Source: Clavaria fumosa (Eukaryota; Basidiomycota; Agaricomycetes; Agaricales; Clavariaceae). Taken from it: a stretch of DNA of 64,000 nucleotides. The stretch is from the NCBI GenBank assembly GCA_951802425.1, contig OX637802.1, positions 2,046,001 through 2,110,000 on the forward strand, in the 5' to 3' direction. The notes below the pieces were generated by a model. The model was not told where the DNA came from. It did no database searches and worked only from the letters and a program-made list of their open reading frames with translations. How positions within the stretch are numbered: the stretch's first letter is position 1; every line of letters starts with the position of its first letter. A program made the translations under genes and the position numbers. This document shows positions 55,363 to 64,000 of the stretch, piece after piece.

Positions 55363-55374
55363 TAATACTAAGAT
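55363..55374 (+). promoter_or_regulatory. E3 primer-binding site, self-priming type
   Basis: TAATACTAAGAT after the LTR; AATACTAAGAT pairs exactly with 55307-55317. Confidence 0.7.
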
Positions 55375-55936
55375 CCGCCTGTCCGCCCTAGCCCCATGTC
55401 CTAACCCAGCTAGCCTGGACCCTTAATTTCAAACTGTGACATGTTGTCACAGCTCAGCCCCTATCATCCTCTTCTCCTTTACCCTGCCCGCGGTGTGTAA
55501 CAGAACCGTGCGAAATTTTTACTGTGTGTAGATACACGTGACCAGACCAGGAGGAAGTCAACTGTGACCCTCCCCAAGTGATACCGAGTGCCCAAGGCCT
55601 GGAACTTTGTTTTACAGCTACGTACCAGTGAATCGTGTAGTGTACAGGGCAAGGAAAGGCCCCTACATAGTCTTTCTGTAGTTTCCTGGTCCAGTGGACA
55701 GGGCCCTTGCTCTGTGACCATTGTCAGAAGGGCACACAGGCAACTCATTAGGAGTTGTGGAGCGACCACCTGGGACACCATTCAGGCCCCATGTTAACAA
55801 AAGTTTCATAGAATAAGAGTTCTATAGGTACATAAGTACACAGAAGAGCAGCCTAAGAGGACAGGACTGTTAAGAGATCGAAGAAATCCTGAGTGCCCAA
55901 GGCCCAGAACTTTATTTACAGCATCCAGGGCCTGTG
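55375..55936 (+). other. E3 5' leader
   Basis: About 560 nt without a long frame, homologous to the E2 leader. Contains the hairpin at 55434-55452 and two related blocks (about 55587-55620 and 55888-55921), each with GAGTGCCCAAGGCC and ending in TTTACAGC. The second lies just before the gag ATG. Confidence 0.7.
55434..55452 (+). promoter_or_regulatory. E3 leader hairpin
   Basis: Perfect 8-bp stem CTGTGACA / TGTCACAG with loop TGT. E2 has CTGTCACA / TGTGACAG: one base pair is flipped but pairing is kept. Confidence 0.55.
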
Positions 55937-58900
55937 ATGGCAGACCATGTCGCCCCGCCTGTAGCCCAACCTATGAGGCTTGACCTATCTGTTGCCCCCT
56001 TTGATGGGCAGAAAAGGAACTTCCATACGTTCCTCCAATCACTTCGCCTCTTGTTTATGGTGAACCCGACTACCTATGCTACGGACCTGGTGAAGGTCCT
56101 CTTTGCTTTGAGCAAAATTACTGGAGATGGATTCGCTGCTGAATGGGCGAATATGAAAGTGGAAGAGATCCTGGGTAGTGGCGAGGCCAGAACCTGGGTG
56201 GAGTTTGTGGAGGAGATGAAGCGGGCATTTGATGACCCGAACAACCATGCGACTGCCCTTGCTGATATTGCAGGGTTGAAACAGGGTGCCATGACAGCAC
56301 CAGAGTTCTTCGCGAGATTCAAGACACTGTTCCGACGGGCGGAGTTGAGTGCAGAAAAGGACTCAGGAATCCTGGTCCATTGGCTGGAGTTGAACTTGAG
56401 TAGGAGGTTGGTGGAGAGGATCTATGGTGTCTCCCTGATGCCAGAGACTTATGGAGAATGGAAAGTGCTGGCAGAAAGACTGGATGCCCAGCAAAGGCGA
56501 TTTGACGTGATAGGCATGGAACAGACACCGCAACCCATTGCAACCCCCGCACGACCCACTGCGACCCTACCGCGACCTGCCGTGACCATTTCACGACCTC
56601 TTGTGACCCCTCTGCTGTGTACTCCGGATGTGGCCATGGCCCGAGGATGGGCCCCTGCTGATGAGAGACATTGTTTCCGATGCCACCAGACTGGCCATGC
56701 TGTCCGTTTCTGCCCCCTGCCTGATACACGTCTGCAGGTCCCAAGGGCCCAAACCCGGGCAGCACCATGTGCCCCCCAAATGGCGGAGGGATATGAGAAA
56801 GAGATTGCACGGCTCCGAGCCTGCATAGAGCTGTGTGAGAGAGAGAGGAGGACTCCCACTGGGGAGAAGAAGTGTGCCAGCCCCCTTTCCGTCCCTGTGC
56901 CTGCTGCAAGTATACCCCGATATACCATCTTGCAGTGGAGACATACCCGAATTGGGGCTGAGGTGAAGGAGGAAGTGAGACTGGCAGAGCACCTAACCAG
57001 AGTGCAGCCAGAAGTGCGGAAACATGTGCCATGAGAACTAGCCATCCAGGTGCACTTGGAGGCTTTCAGCACTGGCAAAGGGACCACAATGAAGGCCCTT
57101 GTTGACTCAGGGTGCACCAACTGCTTCATGGATTTGGAGTGGGCAAAAGGAGTGGGACTGGAGCCATCTCTCCTGCTGAACCCAATCACCATGTATAATG
57201 TGGATGGGATGCAGAACAGGAATGGAAAGGTCCGGTATGGGATAGAGGTGCTGGTGAGAGTTGGTGACCACCAGGAGCAGATCCACTTTCTGCTGGGAAA
57301 GACCCAGTCCCACAAGGTCATCCTTGGGCATGACTGGCTCAAGCGGCATAACCCGGATATCGACTGGCAGAAGGCAGAGCTGAGCCTTACCCACTGCCCC
57401 CCACAGTGTTCCCCATCCCCTCGAGCCTCTGCACCCCCGAAAACGAGTACCCTCGCATCTGCGAGTATTCCGGACACCTGTTTTCCCAACTCTGGCCCTA
57501 CCCCCGATTGGCCCAGCCGCTACCCTTTGGTTTTTAGTGAAGCGAAGTGGGATGAGCTTCCCCGCTCCTGACCAGACTTCGATATTAAAATCGAGTTCAA
57601 AAAGGACCCTGAGCACCTCTCCTCCAAGCTATACTCACTGACATGGCAGGAGATGGTGGAGATGAACCGTTGGGTGGATGAGCAGCTTGCTTCTGGACGA
57701 ATCCGGCCCTCGAAATCCCCATATGCCAGCCCCTTCTTCTTCAAACATGAGAAGGACAAGCTGTGGCCAATTATCGACTACTCGAGGCTGAATGCACACC
57801 TGGTCAAGGACAAGTACCCCCTTCCCCGCATCCGAGACACAGTGGATGTGCTTAAGGGAGCATTGATCTACTCTAAGATTGATGCAAAGGGAGGTTTCCC
57901 ATCCATGCAGGTCTGGCCAGAGCACCAGCACCACTGTGCCTTCTTGACACCTCGTGGACTCTTTGAACCTGCAGTTATGTGGTTTGGACTACAGAATGCC
58001 CCTGCTACCTTCCAATGCTTCATGAATCATGTGTTGAGGGAGGAGATTGCAGGAGGACATGTGAGGGCCTATGTGGATGATGTCATTGTGTTTGCAGAGG
58101 ACTTGGCTACACACCGGTACTGGATGGATCGAGTCTTGAGGAAGTTTGGAGAGAATGGGTTGTGTCTCAAACTCAGTAAATGCGAGTTTGAGAAGAGTGA
58201 GATCATCTTCCTGGGGATGAAGATCTCTCACAACTGGCTAGAGCACGACACAGCCAAGGGTGCAGCAGTCCAAGATTGGCCACGTCCTAGGAATGTGAAG
58301 GATGTCCAGAGGTTCAATGGGATGTTGAACTACCTCTGCCGGCACATCCTGAATCTTTCTGCTCAGGCAAAGCCACTCTTCCAGCTGACTGGGAATGTTC
58401 CATGGAAATGGGAGGAGGAGGAGGAAGCAGCCTTCCGAGATCTCTGTCAGACACTTGTATCGGCCCCGGTCTTGGCTCTGCCTCAGGACAAAGGGAGATG
58501 GAAGGTAGAGACAGATGCGAGTAACCTGGCGACTGGTGGAGTGCTCTTGCAGCAGCAGATGGATGGAACCTGGAGAGTTGTTGACTATATCTCCAAGGCC
58601 CTCACTGCAGCTGAGAAGAACTACGATGTGTACGACAAGGAGTTCTTGGCTGTGATTCGGGCACTTTGTGAGTGGCAGGTGTACCTCATTGGAGCGGATG
58701 AGACAATTGAGATCTGGACAGACCATGCGAACCTCCAGTACTTCCGGAAGCCCCAGAAGTTGAAACTGAGGCAGGTCCGTTGGGTTGGAGAGCTCCAGTG
58801 CTTTGACTTTGAGATAAAGTATCGCACTGGCAAGTCGAATACAAAGGCAGATGCACTCTCCCGGAGACCAGACTATGGAGAGATGGTGGAGGAGGATGCA

Positions 58901-60385
58901 CCGGTGCAGGTTTTCCCGGAAACGGAAGTCTGTGTGTTGTTCACATCGGAAATGGAGACACTACTCCAGAAAAATAGCACAGTACACATACAGAAGCCGG
59001 AGGAGCTTGATGACAAGTGGACACGAGATCGTGCTGGACTCTGGCGAAAGGGGATAGTCACTTGGGTCCCCCTAGGAGCTCGTGAGGCTGTCCTCGAGTT
59101 TGAGCATGACCTCCCTGCTGCTGGACACCCTGGACCCCGGAAGTTGAGAGCAGCACTGGTGAAGGGTTATTGGTGGCCAGACATGGTGAAGGATGCGGAT
59201 CGGTATGCCCAGGGGTGTGAGACATGCCAGAGGACAAAGCCTGACCGTACCAAGCGTGCTGCCCCCCTGCACCCCCATCCAGTTCCCGATGGTCCCTGGT
59301 TGGTGATCTCATGGGACATAGTCGGTCCCCTCCCCCTCTCCCGTGGACATAATGCCATCCTTGTCATCGTCAACAAGTTCACAAAACGGACACTGCTCGA
59401 AGCGATCAGGCTCGACCTCACAGGACTTGGAGCAGCGCGTCTCCTCCGAGATCGAGTGTTTCGGGACCATGGAGTCCCTCATAAGGTCGTGAGTGACCGA
59501 GGCTCCCAGTTTGTGTCTCAGTTCATGAAGGAGTTCTACTCTATGATCCGAGTAAAGGCAAACCTGAGTACGGCCTTCCACCCACAGACTGATGGGCAGA
59601 TGGAGCGGGCGAATCAGGAGATGGAGATCTATCTCCGGGCCTATGTGGACCACCTCCAGGACGATTGGGCTGAGTGGTTGTCGACTGCTGAGTTTGCTCT
59701 TAACAATCGTGAGCACTCCGCAACAGGACAGACGCCTTTCTTCCTTGATTATGGACGACACCCTTGGAATGGGGGACTCCGCCCACCTTCTGAGGTGAAC
59801 CTGGCGGCAGATGAGTGGATGGCTAAGCTCACGGAGTCCCGAAGACCAGCCAAGGAGGTGATGGAGAAAGCGGCGGCAGCGATGAAGAAGAGCTACGATA
59901 AGGGGAAACGCCCGAGTCAGGAGTACTCTGAGGGAGATCTGGTCTGGCTGGATACTAGAAACCTGAAGATGGACCGGCCCTCTAAAAAGCTTGACAACAA
60001 GAGAGCAGGCCCCTTTGCAGTTGAGGAGAAGGTGGGACCTGCTGGGTATCGCCTCAAGCTCCCTCGGGCCTGGCGCATCCATCAGGTCTTCAATGAGTTG
60101 CTGTTGACGCCATACCATCCCCCTTCCTTCCCTTCCCAGAATCTACCTCCCCCTCCACCCCCTACAATTGAAGATGACCACCTGGAGTATGATGTGGAGG
60201 CAATCCTTGATGTCAAGAAGGTGGGGCGTGGGGTGAAGTACTTGGTGAAGTGGTTGGGATACCCAGTGGAGGAAAACACTTGGGAGCCCCGTAGGAACCT
60301 CACCAACGTAGTGCTGCTGCTCCAGGACTTCTTCCTTGCCCACCCTGACAAGGCCAAGCTAGCTGGTCGAGACGCCCAGCCTTAA
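55937..60385 (+). pseudogene. E3 gag-pol in a single frame, two nonsense codons
   Basis: ATG at 55937 (MADHVAPP). Gag capsid, CCHC knuckle CFRCHQTGHAVRFC, and then the frame continues straight into pol without a gag stop. Only TGA at 57032 (CGA in E1) and TGA at 57569 (CAA in E1, CGC in E2) interrupt about 1480 codons. Protease is VDSGCTNCFMDLEW (intact). RT has YVDDVIVFAED. RNase H, integrase and chromodomain (YLVKWLGYPVEENTWEP) are present. Integrase has VIVNKFTKRT where relatives have VDKF. This copy shows a fused gag-pol, unlike E2 and E4. Confidence 0.9.
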
Positions 60386-60396
60386 GAGGGGGGTGA

Positions 60397-60684
60397 TGTT
60401 AGGATTGCTTACCTAAGCCATCCCATAAAGAGGAGTTGTGGAGAAATTAGAGAAGATTGTTGGAAGGTCACATGACCTGTGGTGGAGGATTAGATAATCA
60501 GGAGATCACATGACTTGGACCTGGGCGCATCACGTGATCCGAGAGGTCCGAGCGTGGGAACACCAGCAAATGCCGAAGCGTTTGCTATATATACTACATC
60601 TTTTCCATTCTTGTACCCTTTTCCCCTTATCTTAGTATTGTCATCATGACCTTACGCTTAAGTTGTGTGAGACCCAGTCTGATA
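60397..60684 (+). repeat. E3 3' LTR
   Basis: 288 bp, preceded by the purine tract AAGAGGGGGG. Followed by the CACAT duplication. Confidence 0.93.
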
Positions 60685-61432
60685 CACATCCACACAAGCA
60701 CTCACCAACATGACACCATATCAGGCCATGTTCAGTACAAAACCAGACCTGTTGAGTCTCCCCAAGTGGGGAGCAAGAGTTTGGGTGCACAATCCAACAG
60801 GATCGAAGCTTGATGGGCAATCACAGGTAGGGTGGTGGGTTGGTTTTGATGAAGAAAGCCATGGCCATCACATTTACTGGCCCAACCATCACTCTGTAAT
60901 GGCAGAGAGAAGTGTCAAGTTTGATGTTGATAATGTTGTACTCACTTGTGATATCCCTCTGCAGACTACTGACACTTGCCACCTCAATGCCCCCAAACAA
61001 TCCCCCCTGCCAAAAGAAGCAGGTCTGACTGATGAAAATGAACCAAACATCATTGAAGAGGGGTCAGAACTTGAAATAGATGTTCAAACACAAAACAAGG
61101 AAGAGGCAAGGCTGAAATGTACCTGAAAACCATCTGAATATGTCAGAAGACTTCAGTGAGGTGAAGGGGCAGTGGAAGGGAAGCAGAGGTGGCTGAACTT
61201 ACTGCACAGCATAACAGAACCCACCATACACAAAGATCCAGAACTGATAGCATCCTTCTGCAACATTGACACAGATGAATGAGGGGCTGTCAAGTATGCA
61301 TTAGTAGCACCAACAGTTGAGGCTGAGGGACTGGATCTTACCTATGAGGAGGCAAGGAGACACCCAGACTGGTCAAAGTGGCAACAGGCAATACAGACTG
61401 AGCTTGCAAATCTTGAAGAAGCATGCACTTGG
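60685..61432 (+). pseudogene. Copia integrase end to RT start remnant
   Basis: Resumes in frame after E3: NMTPYQAMFSTKPDLLSLPK, GARVWVHNPTGSK, VGWWVGFDEESHGHHIYWP (late integrase), then the variable linker, then YEEARRHPDWSKWQQAIQTE and NLEEACTW, the copia RT start. TGA at about 61278 and earlier stops interrupt it. Confidence 0.8.
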
Positions 61433-61914
61433 TGTCAGCCCAGGTCCCTCACAGAAGCATAAGGGGGGAAGAACTTGATTTCAACATGAGAAACTATCTC
61501 TATTACATGAATGGTATATATACTAATGGATGAGGCAGTGCAGAGTATGAGTCACATGAACAGAAACAAGGCTATGCACTCTGAGTCACGAGGAGTCACA
61601 AAGGTGAAACAGGGCAAGGGGAATGCTAAATAGGGAAGGGAGCAGCAAGGTATGGATAGGAGACAATGACAGGGAGAACACTTGGCATGGTCTTGATTGC
61701 CTGAGGGGAGACCTCAATTAGTCCTGATTTAGTTAGATTATTTGATGGGAGATGTCAGTACTGCTGTCCTGGATCTGCTTCCATCATGAATTCCAAAGTG
61801 TGGGAAAAGCTACAGGTGCTAAAGGTCATGGTCCATCATGTGACTTCACTATTTGCTATTGGTCTTTGGAATACATTCAGGTTCCATTGGTGGCTTAGGT
61901 AAGTGATCCTGACA
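61433..61914 (-). mobile_element. Solo LTR of the E4 family
   Basis: 482 bp, on the minus strand, ends TGTCAG..CTGACA, with exact target duplication CTTGG (61428-61432, 61915-61919). On its own strand it has ATGTTGAAAT followed by AAGTTCTTCCCCC and CTTCTGTGAGGGAC, matching the end of the E4 LTR. It lacks internal sequence, so it arose by LTR-LTR recombination. Confidence 0.88.
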
Positions 61915-61994
61915 CTTGGACCATTGTCAAGCAACTGCCTGGCAGGAACATTGTTGGCGAATGTGCTAGGACTGTGCATGGTTTGAAGGGGGAG
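61915..61994 (+). pseudogene. Copia RT fragment fused to purine tract
   Basis: TIVKQLPGRNIVGE continues the RT after the solo LTR. About 15 codons later the sequence becomes AAGGGGGAG followed by TGTTGG, a purine tract and LTR start, so the rest of RT and RNase H is deleted. Confidence 0.7.
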
Positions 61995-62220
61995 TGTTGG
62001 ATATTCAAACCTGTGCATGGCCCACCCCCCCATTTCCTTTTGTAGCTTACTTCACTTCTTTATTCGCCCCTGTCGCACAGACTCTTTCTACTCACTAGAA
62101 CCATTACTGCTGTAATAACTAGTCTACTGTCCTTACTTGCTACCCCCTCTCACCATGCCAGTATATAGTTTGTGAATACCATGCACTGTACTCCCAATGA
62201 CTCTTGTTGCTTGGGAGCTT
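61995..62220 (+). repeat. Copia 3' LTR (3' boundary uncertain)
   Basis: Begins TGTTGGATATTCAAACC right after the purine tract. No second copy exists in the window, so its end is not fixed; it gives way to the KDZ remnant near 62220. Confidence 0.55.
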
Positions 62221-62226
62221 AACCAC

Positions 62227-62885
62227 TTATTTAATATGATTCTGTATATACTCTAATGCCTGTTGATATGCAGGGTCACTTTCCTCCCACCATTTGTCCA
62301 AGCCTAACCTTTGCTCCAGGTCCTCAACAATGTTCATCATAAGAGCAAGCTTCCCAGCCACAGCTTTTCACAATGCTTCTTGGGAGTGAGCAGTGGAGTG
62401 GGTACTCTTGGAGAGATGACCAGCAGTCACAAAATTGGTAGGGGTATATGTCATGAAAGGAACAGTTGTAATTCCACTGTAAACTTGCCTGTCAAGGAAG
62501 TCAATAAATATCTGCTGGATGAACATATGACCTACTCTGCATGCTTCAGGCCCTGCAGAGCCTCTACATATGACATGGCAAGAATGTCTTCTTCAGGTTT
62601 GTGGGCAAGATTCTTCAGATACTCAAACTCTTCGGTGTGCCAACTTTCAAAATCATGTGCCTGGAAGCCAAAGGTGCATTTAAAGGCCTCAAGCTCAACA
62701 GTATACTCAGAGATTATTGTGAGGGCTTGCTTGTAATTGTTGAGGATGAAATTACCTGAATTGTTTGCAGTCAGTTTAAGTAAAGACAATTTGTTGGCAT
62801 TAGGCATACTGAGCTCAAGGTACTTGTCATGGTCCCACTGGTCAAAGTGAAGGTCAATGTATTGATGCCAGTGGAAGTGTGAGGA
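62227..62885 (-). pseudogene. KDZ-type transposase remnant
   Basis: Minus strand: IDLHFDQWDHDKYLELS, FILNNYKQALTIISEYTVEL, FESWHTEEFEYLKNLAHKPE, EEDILAMSYVEALQGL, and near the end VEDLEQRLGLDKWWEESDP and AYQQALEYIQNHI before TAA. The NNYKQAL..YT.E and W..EE..YL..L.KEPEED..A..YVE.L patterns are those of the KDZ (Kyakuja-Dileera-Zisupton) transposases common in mushroom genomes. Stops and frame changes divide it; only the C-terminal part is here. Confidence 0.65.
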
Positions 62886-62989
62886 ATGTCATATAAGGTG
62901 AGTGACAGTGTTGGATGACACAAAGACACATTCACACATCATTGGAATTGGCTCCTGCATTATTTTTGAGTTGTTGGAGGTGTTCTTGG

Positions 62990-64000
62990 GCATAAGGGTC
63001 ATGGGTGAGTGCACTCCAGATTCAGTAGTGTATTACTGCCAAGTCCATTGTGACTGCCACAAGGACCTGTCTAGGGTTAAACAAAGATTGAAAGTTTTGT
63101 GGGTTAGCTTGGGCATCAGCCCTATCTTCCTCTTTAGGGTAAATGTCTGAGCAGTGGGTAAGCATGTTGGGTTTTGTTCCAAGGCAACCCAGATGGTATT
63201 TGATAACAAAGTTGAAGCTGGAGAGGAATTCTGACCAGTGGGCTTGCTGTTGGGAGAGTTGTTTCACACTATGGTGTATTCTGACCCATCTGTCTATATG
63301 ACAGTGGGGTTTTCTGGGTCATAATGTGCAAGGACTGGAGTGGATGTAAATGCCAACTTCAAGCAGTTAAATGCCACTTGGCAGTCCACAGTCCAGTTGA
63401 AGTGGAGCCCTTTCCGCATAAGGTTATTGAGTGGTCAGGTTATTCTCAAGTAGCCATGGATGAATCATTGGTAAAAATTTGCAAAACCTAAGAATGACTG
63501 TGTTTCTTTGACATTAGTGGGTCTCAGCCAGGTCAGAATGGCATCAATTTTCACAGAGTCCATAGAAATTCCACCAGGTGAAACAATGAAACCCAAATAC
63601 TCAATGGAATTAAGGTGGAAACTTGATTTCAATGGGTTTGCATGAAGTTGGTTGTCATGGAGCTGCTGTAGGATGCAGTGGATGTGACCCTCAGCTCTAT
63701 CATGTTGTCAGAGTAAATTATGATATCATTAAGATAGATGACCATGAAGGAGTTGACCATGTTGGCAAAGATATCATTCATAAACTGCTGGAGCATTGCT
63801 GGAGCATTGGTTAGTCCAAAAGGCATCACCAGGTACTCAAAGGCACCATATTGGGTGCAGAAGGTGGTCTTCCACTCATCACCCTCCTTGATGCAGACAT
63901 TGTTATATCTGATGCAGAGGTCAATTTTCAAGTAAATCCACACACCCCATACTTCAATGGTAAGAAAGTATTTGTGCTCCCTGTTGGGTAACTGCTGGAG
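62990..64000 (-). pseudogene. pol: Older Ty3/gypsy pol remnant (RT-RNase H), cut by window end
   Basis: Minus strand from the window end: DLCIRYNNVCIKEGDEWKTT, YGAFEYLVMPFGLTNAPAML, then VIYLNDIIIYSDN, LGFIVSPGGISMDSVKIDAI, TQSFLGFANFYQ-stop-FIH, AFNCLKLAFTSTPVLAHYDP, and the RNase H end AHWSEFLSSFNFVIKYHLG. It belongs to a clade different from E1-E4. The RT active site is YLND instead of YLDD (63725-63736), and several stops are present. Confidence 0.85.

Larger units (their letters stand above)
55078..60684 (+). mobile_element. E3: Ty3/gypsy chromoviral LTR retrotransposon, two nonsense codons
   Basis: 5.6 kb, LTRs 55078-55362 and 60397-60684, ends TGTTAG..CTGATA, exact target duplication CACAT (55073-55077, 60685-60689). 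LTRs differ at about nine bases plus a small indel. Same family as E1 but with full leader and gag. It inserted in copia integrase. Confidence 0.95.
46790..62220 (+). mobile_element. Ty1/copia retrotransposon remnant, interrupted three times
   Basis: Copia sequence occurs in four pieces: 46790-47816, 54435-55077, 60685-61432 and 61915-61994, followed by a 3' LTR. Removing E4, E3 and the solo LTR with one copy of each 5-bp duplication restores the reading frame at all three junctions. Gag zinc knuckle, protease, GAG-pre-integrase, part of integrase and the start of RT are present. Most of RT and RNase H is deleted: the frame runs from LPGRNIV straight into a purine tract and LTR. No 5' LTR was found upstream of 46790. 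Several nonsense codons are present. Confidence 0.85.

Overview
The window is nuclear DNA from a filamentous basidiomycete, most likely a mushroom-forming Agaricomycete. The host genes are dense and cut by many short introns (about 45-70 bp, GT..AG). The protein families (fungal MATA-type HMG protein, CipC-like protein, ACR3, KDZ transposase, Tf1-like chromoviruses) fit that group. No marker fixes the species. Host-gene models below were joined by eye from reading-frame continuity and splice signals.

Layout. (1) 1-5.0 kb: the 3' end of one RRM RNA-binding protein gene, a complete small glycine-rich RRM gene, and a MATA-HMG transcription factor gene. (2) 5.0-22 kb: repeat-rich. A large fold-back (inverted) repeat of about 1 kb arms, built from about 52-bp tandem units plus a tRNA-like segment, is split by two Ty3/gypsy chromoviral retrotransposons. 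E1 (+ strand, decayed) sits in the left arm and E2 (- strand, nearly intact) in the right arm. A repeat-associated multi-exon gene of unknown function and a hAT-like MITE follow. (3) 22.5-45.8 kb: a compact host island holding a WDR68/DCAF7-like WD40 protein (-), a small conserved unknown protein (-), an APQ12-like membrane protein (+), a mitochondrial pyruvate carrier subunit (-), COG5 (-), a CipC-like protein (+), V-ATPase subunit c (-), ILV6 (+), a GT61-type glycosyltransferase (-), palmitoyl-protein thioesterase (+), ACR3 arsenite exporter (+), a bZIP factor (-) and a nucleoside hydrolase (-). Divergent pairs share short promoters. (4) 46.6-64 kb: a nest of transposons. A decayed Ty1/copia element is interrupted by E4 (gypsy), E3 (gypsy) and a solo LTR of the E4 family. 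All three insertions have exact 5-bp target duplications, and removing them restores the copia reading frame. A KDZ transposase remnant and a second, older type of gypsy element run to the window end.

The most informative biology is in the retrotransposons. All four chromoviruses carry, just after the 5' LTR, a 10-11 nt sequence complementary to a site 55-63 nt before the LTR end and about 30-40 nt downstream of a TATA box. The pairing covaries between families, which points to Tf1-style self-primed reverse transcription. E2 and E4 share a conserved gag/pol overlap in the -1 frame, whereas E3 has gag and pol in one frame. E2 and E3 share an 8-bp leader hairpin with compensatory changes. Most premature stops are CGA to TGA, so the copies are decaying mainly by CpG transition. 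The fold-back locus, once its two insertions are removed, would give about 1 kb of double-stranded RNA if transcribed.
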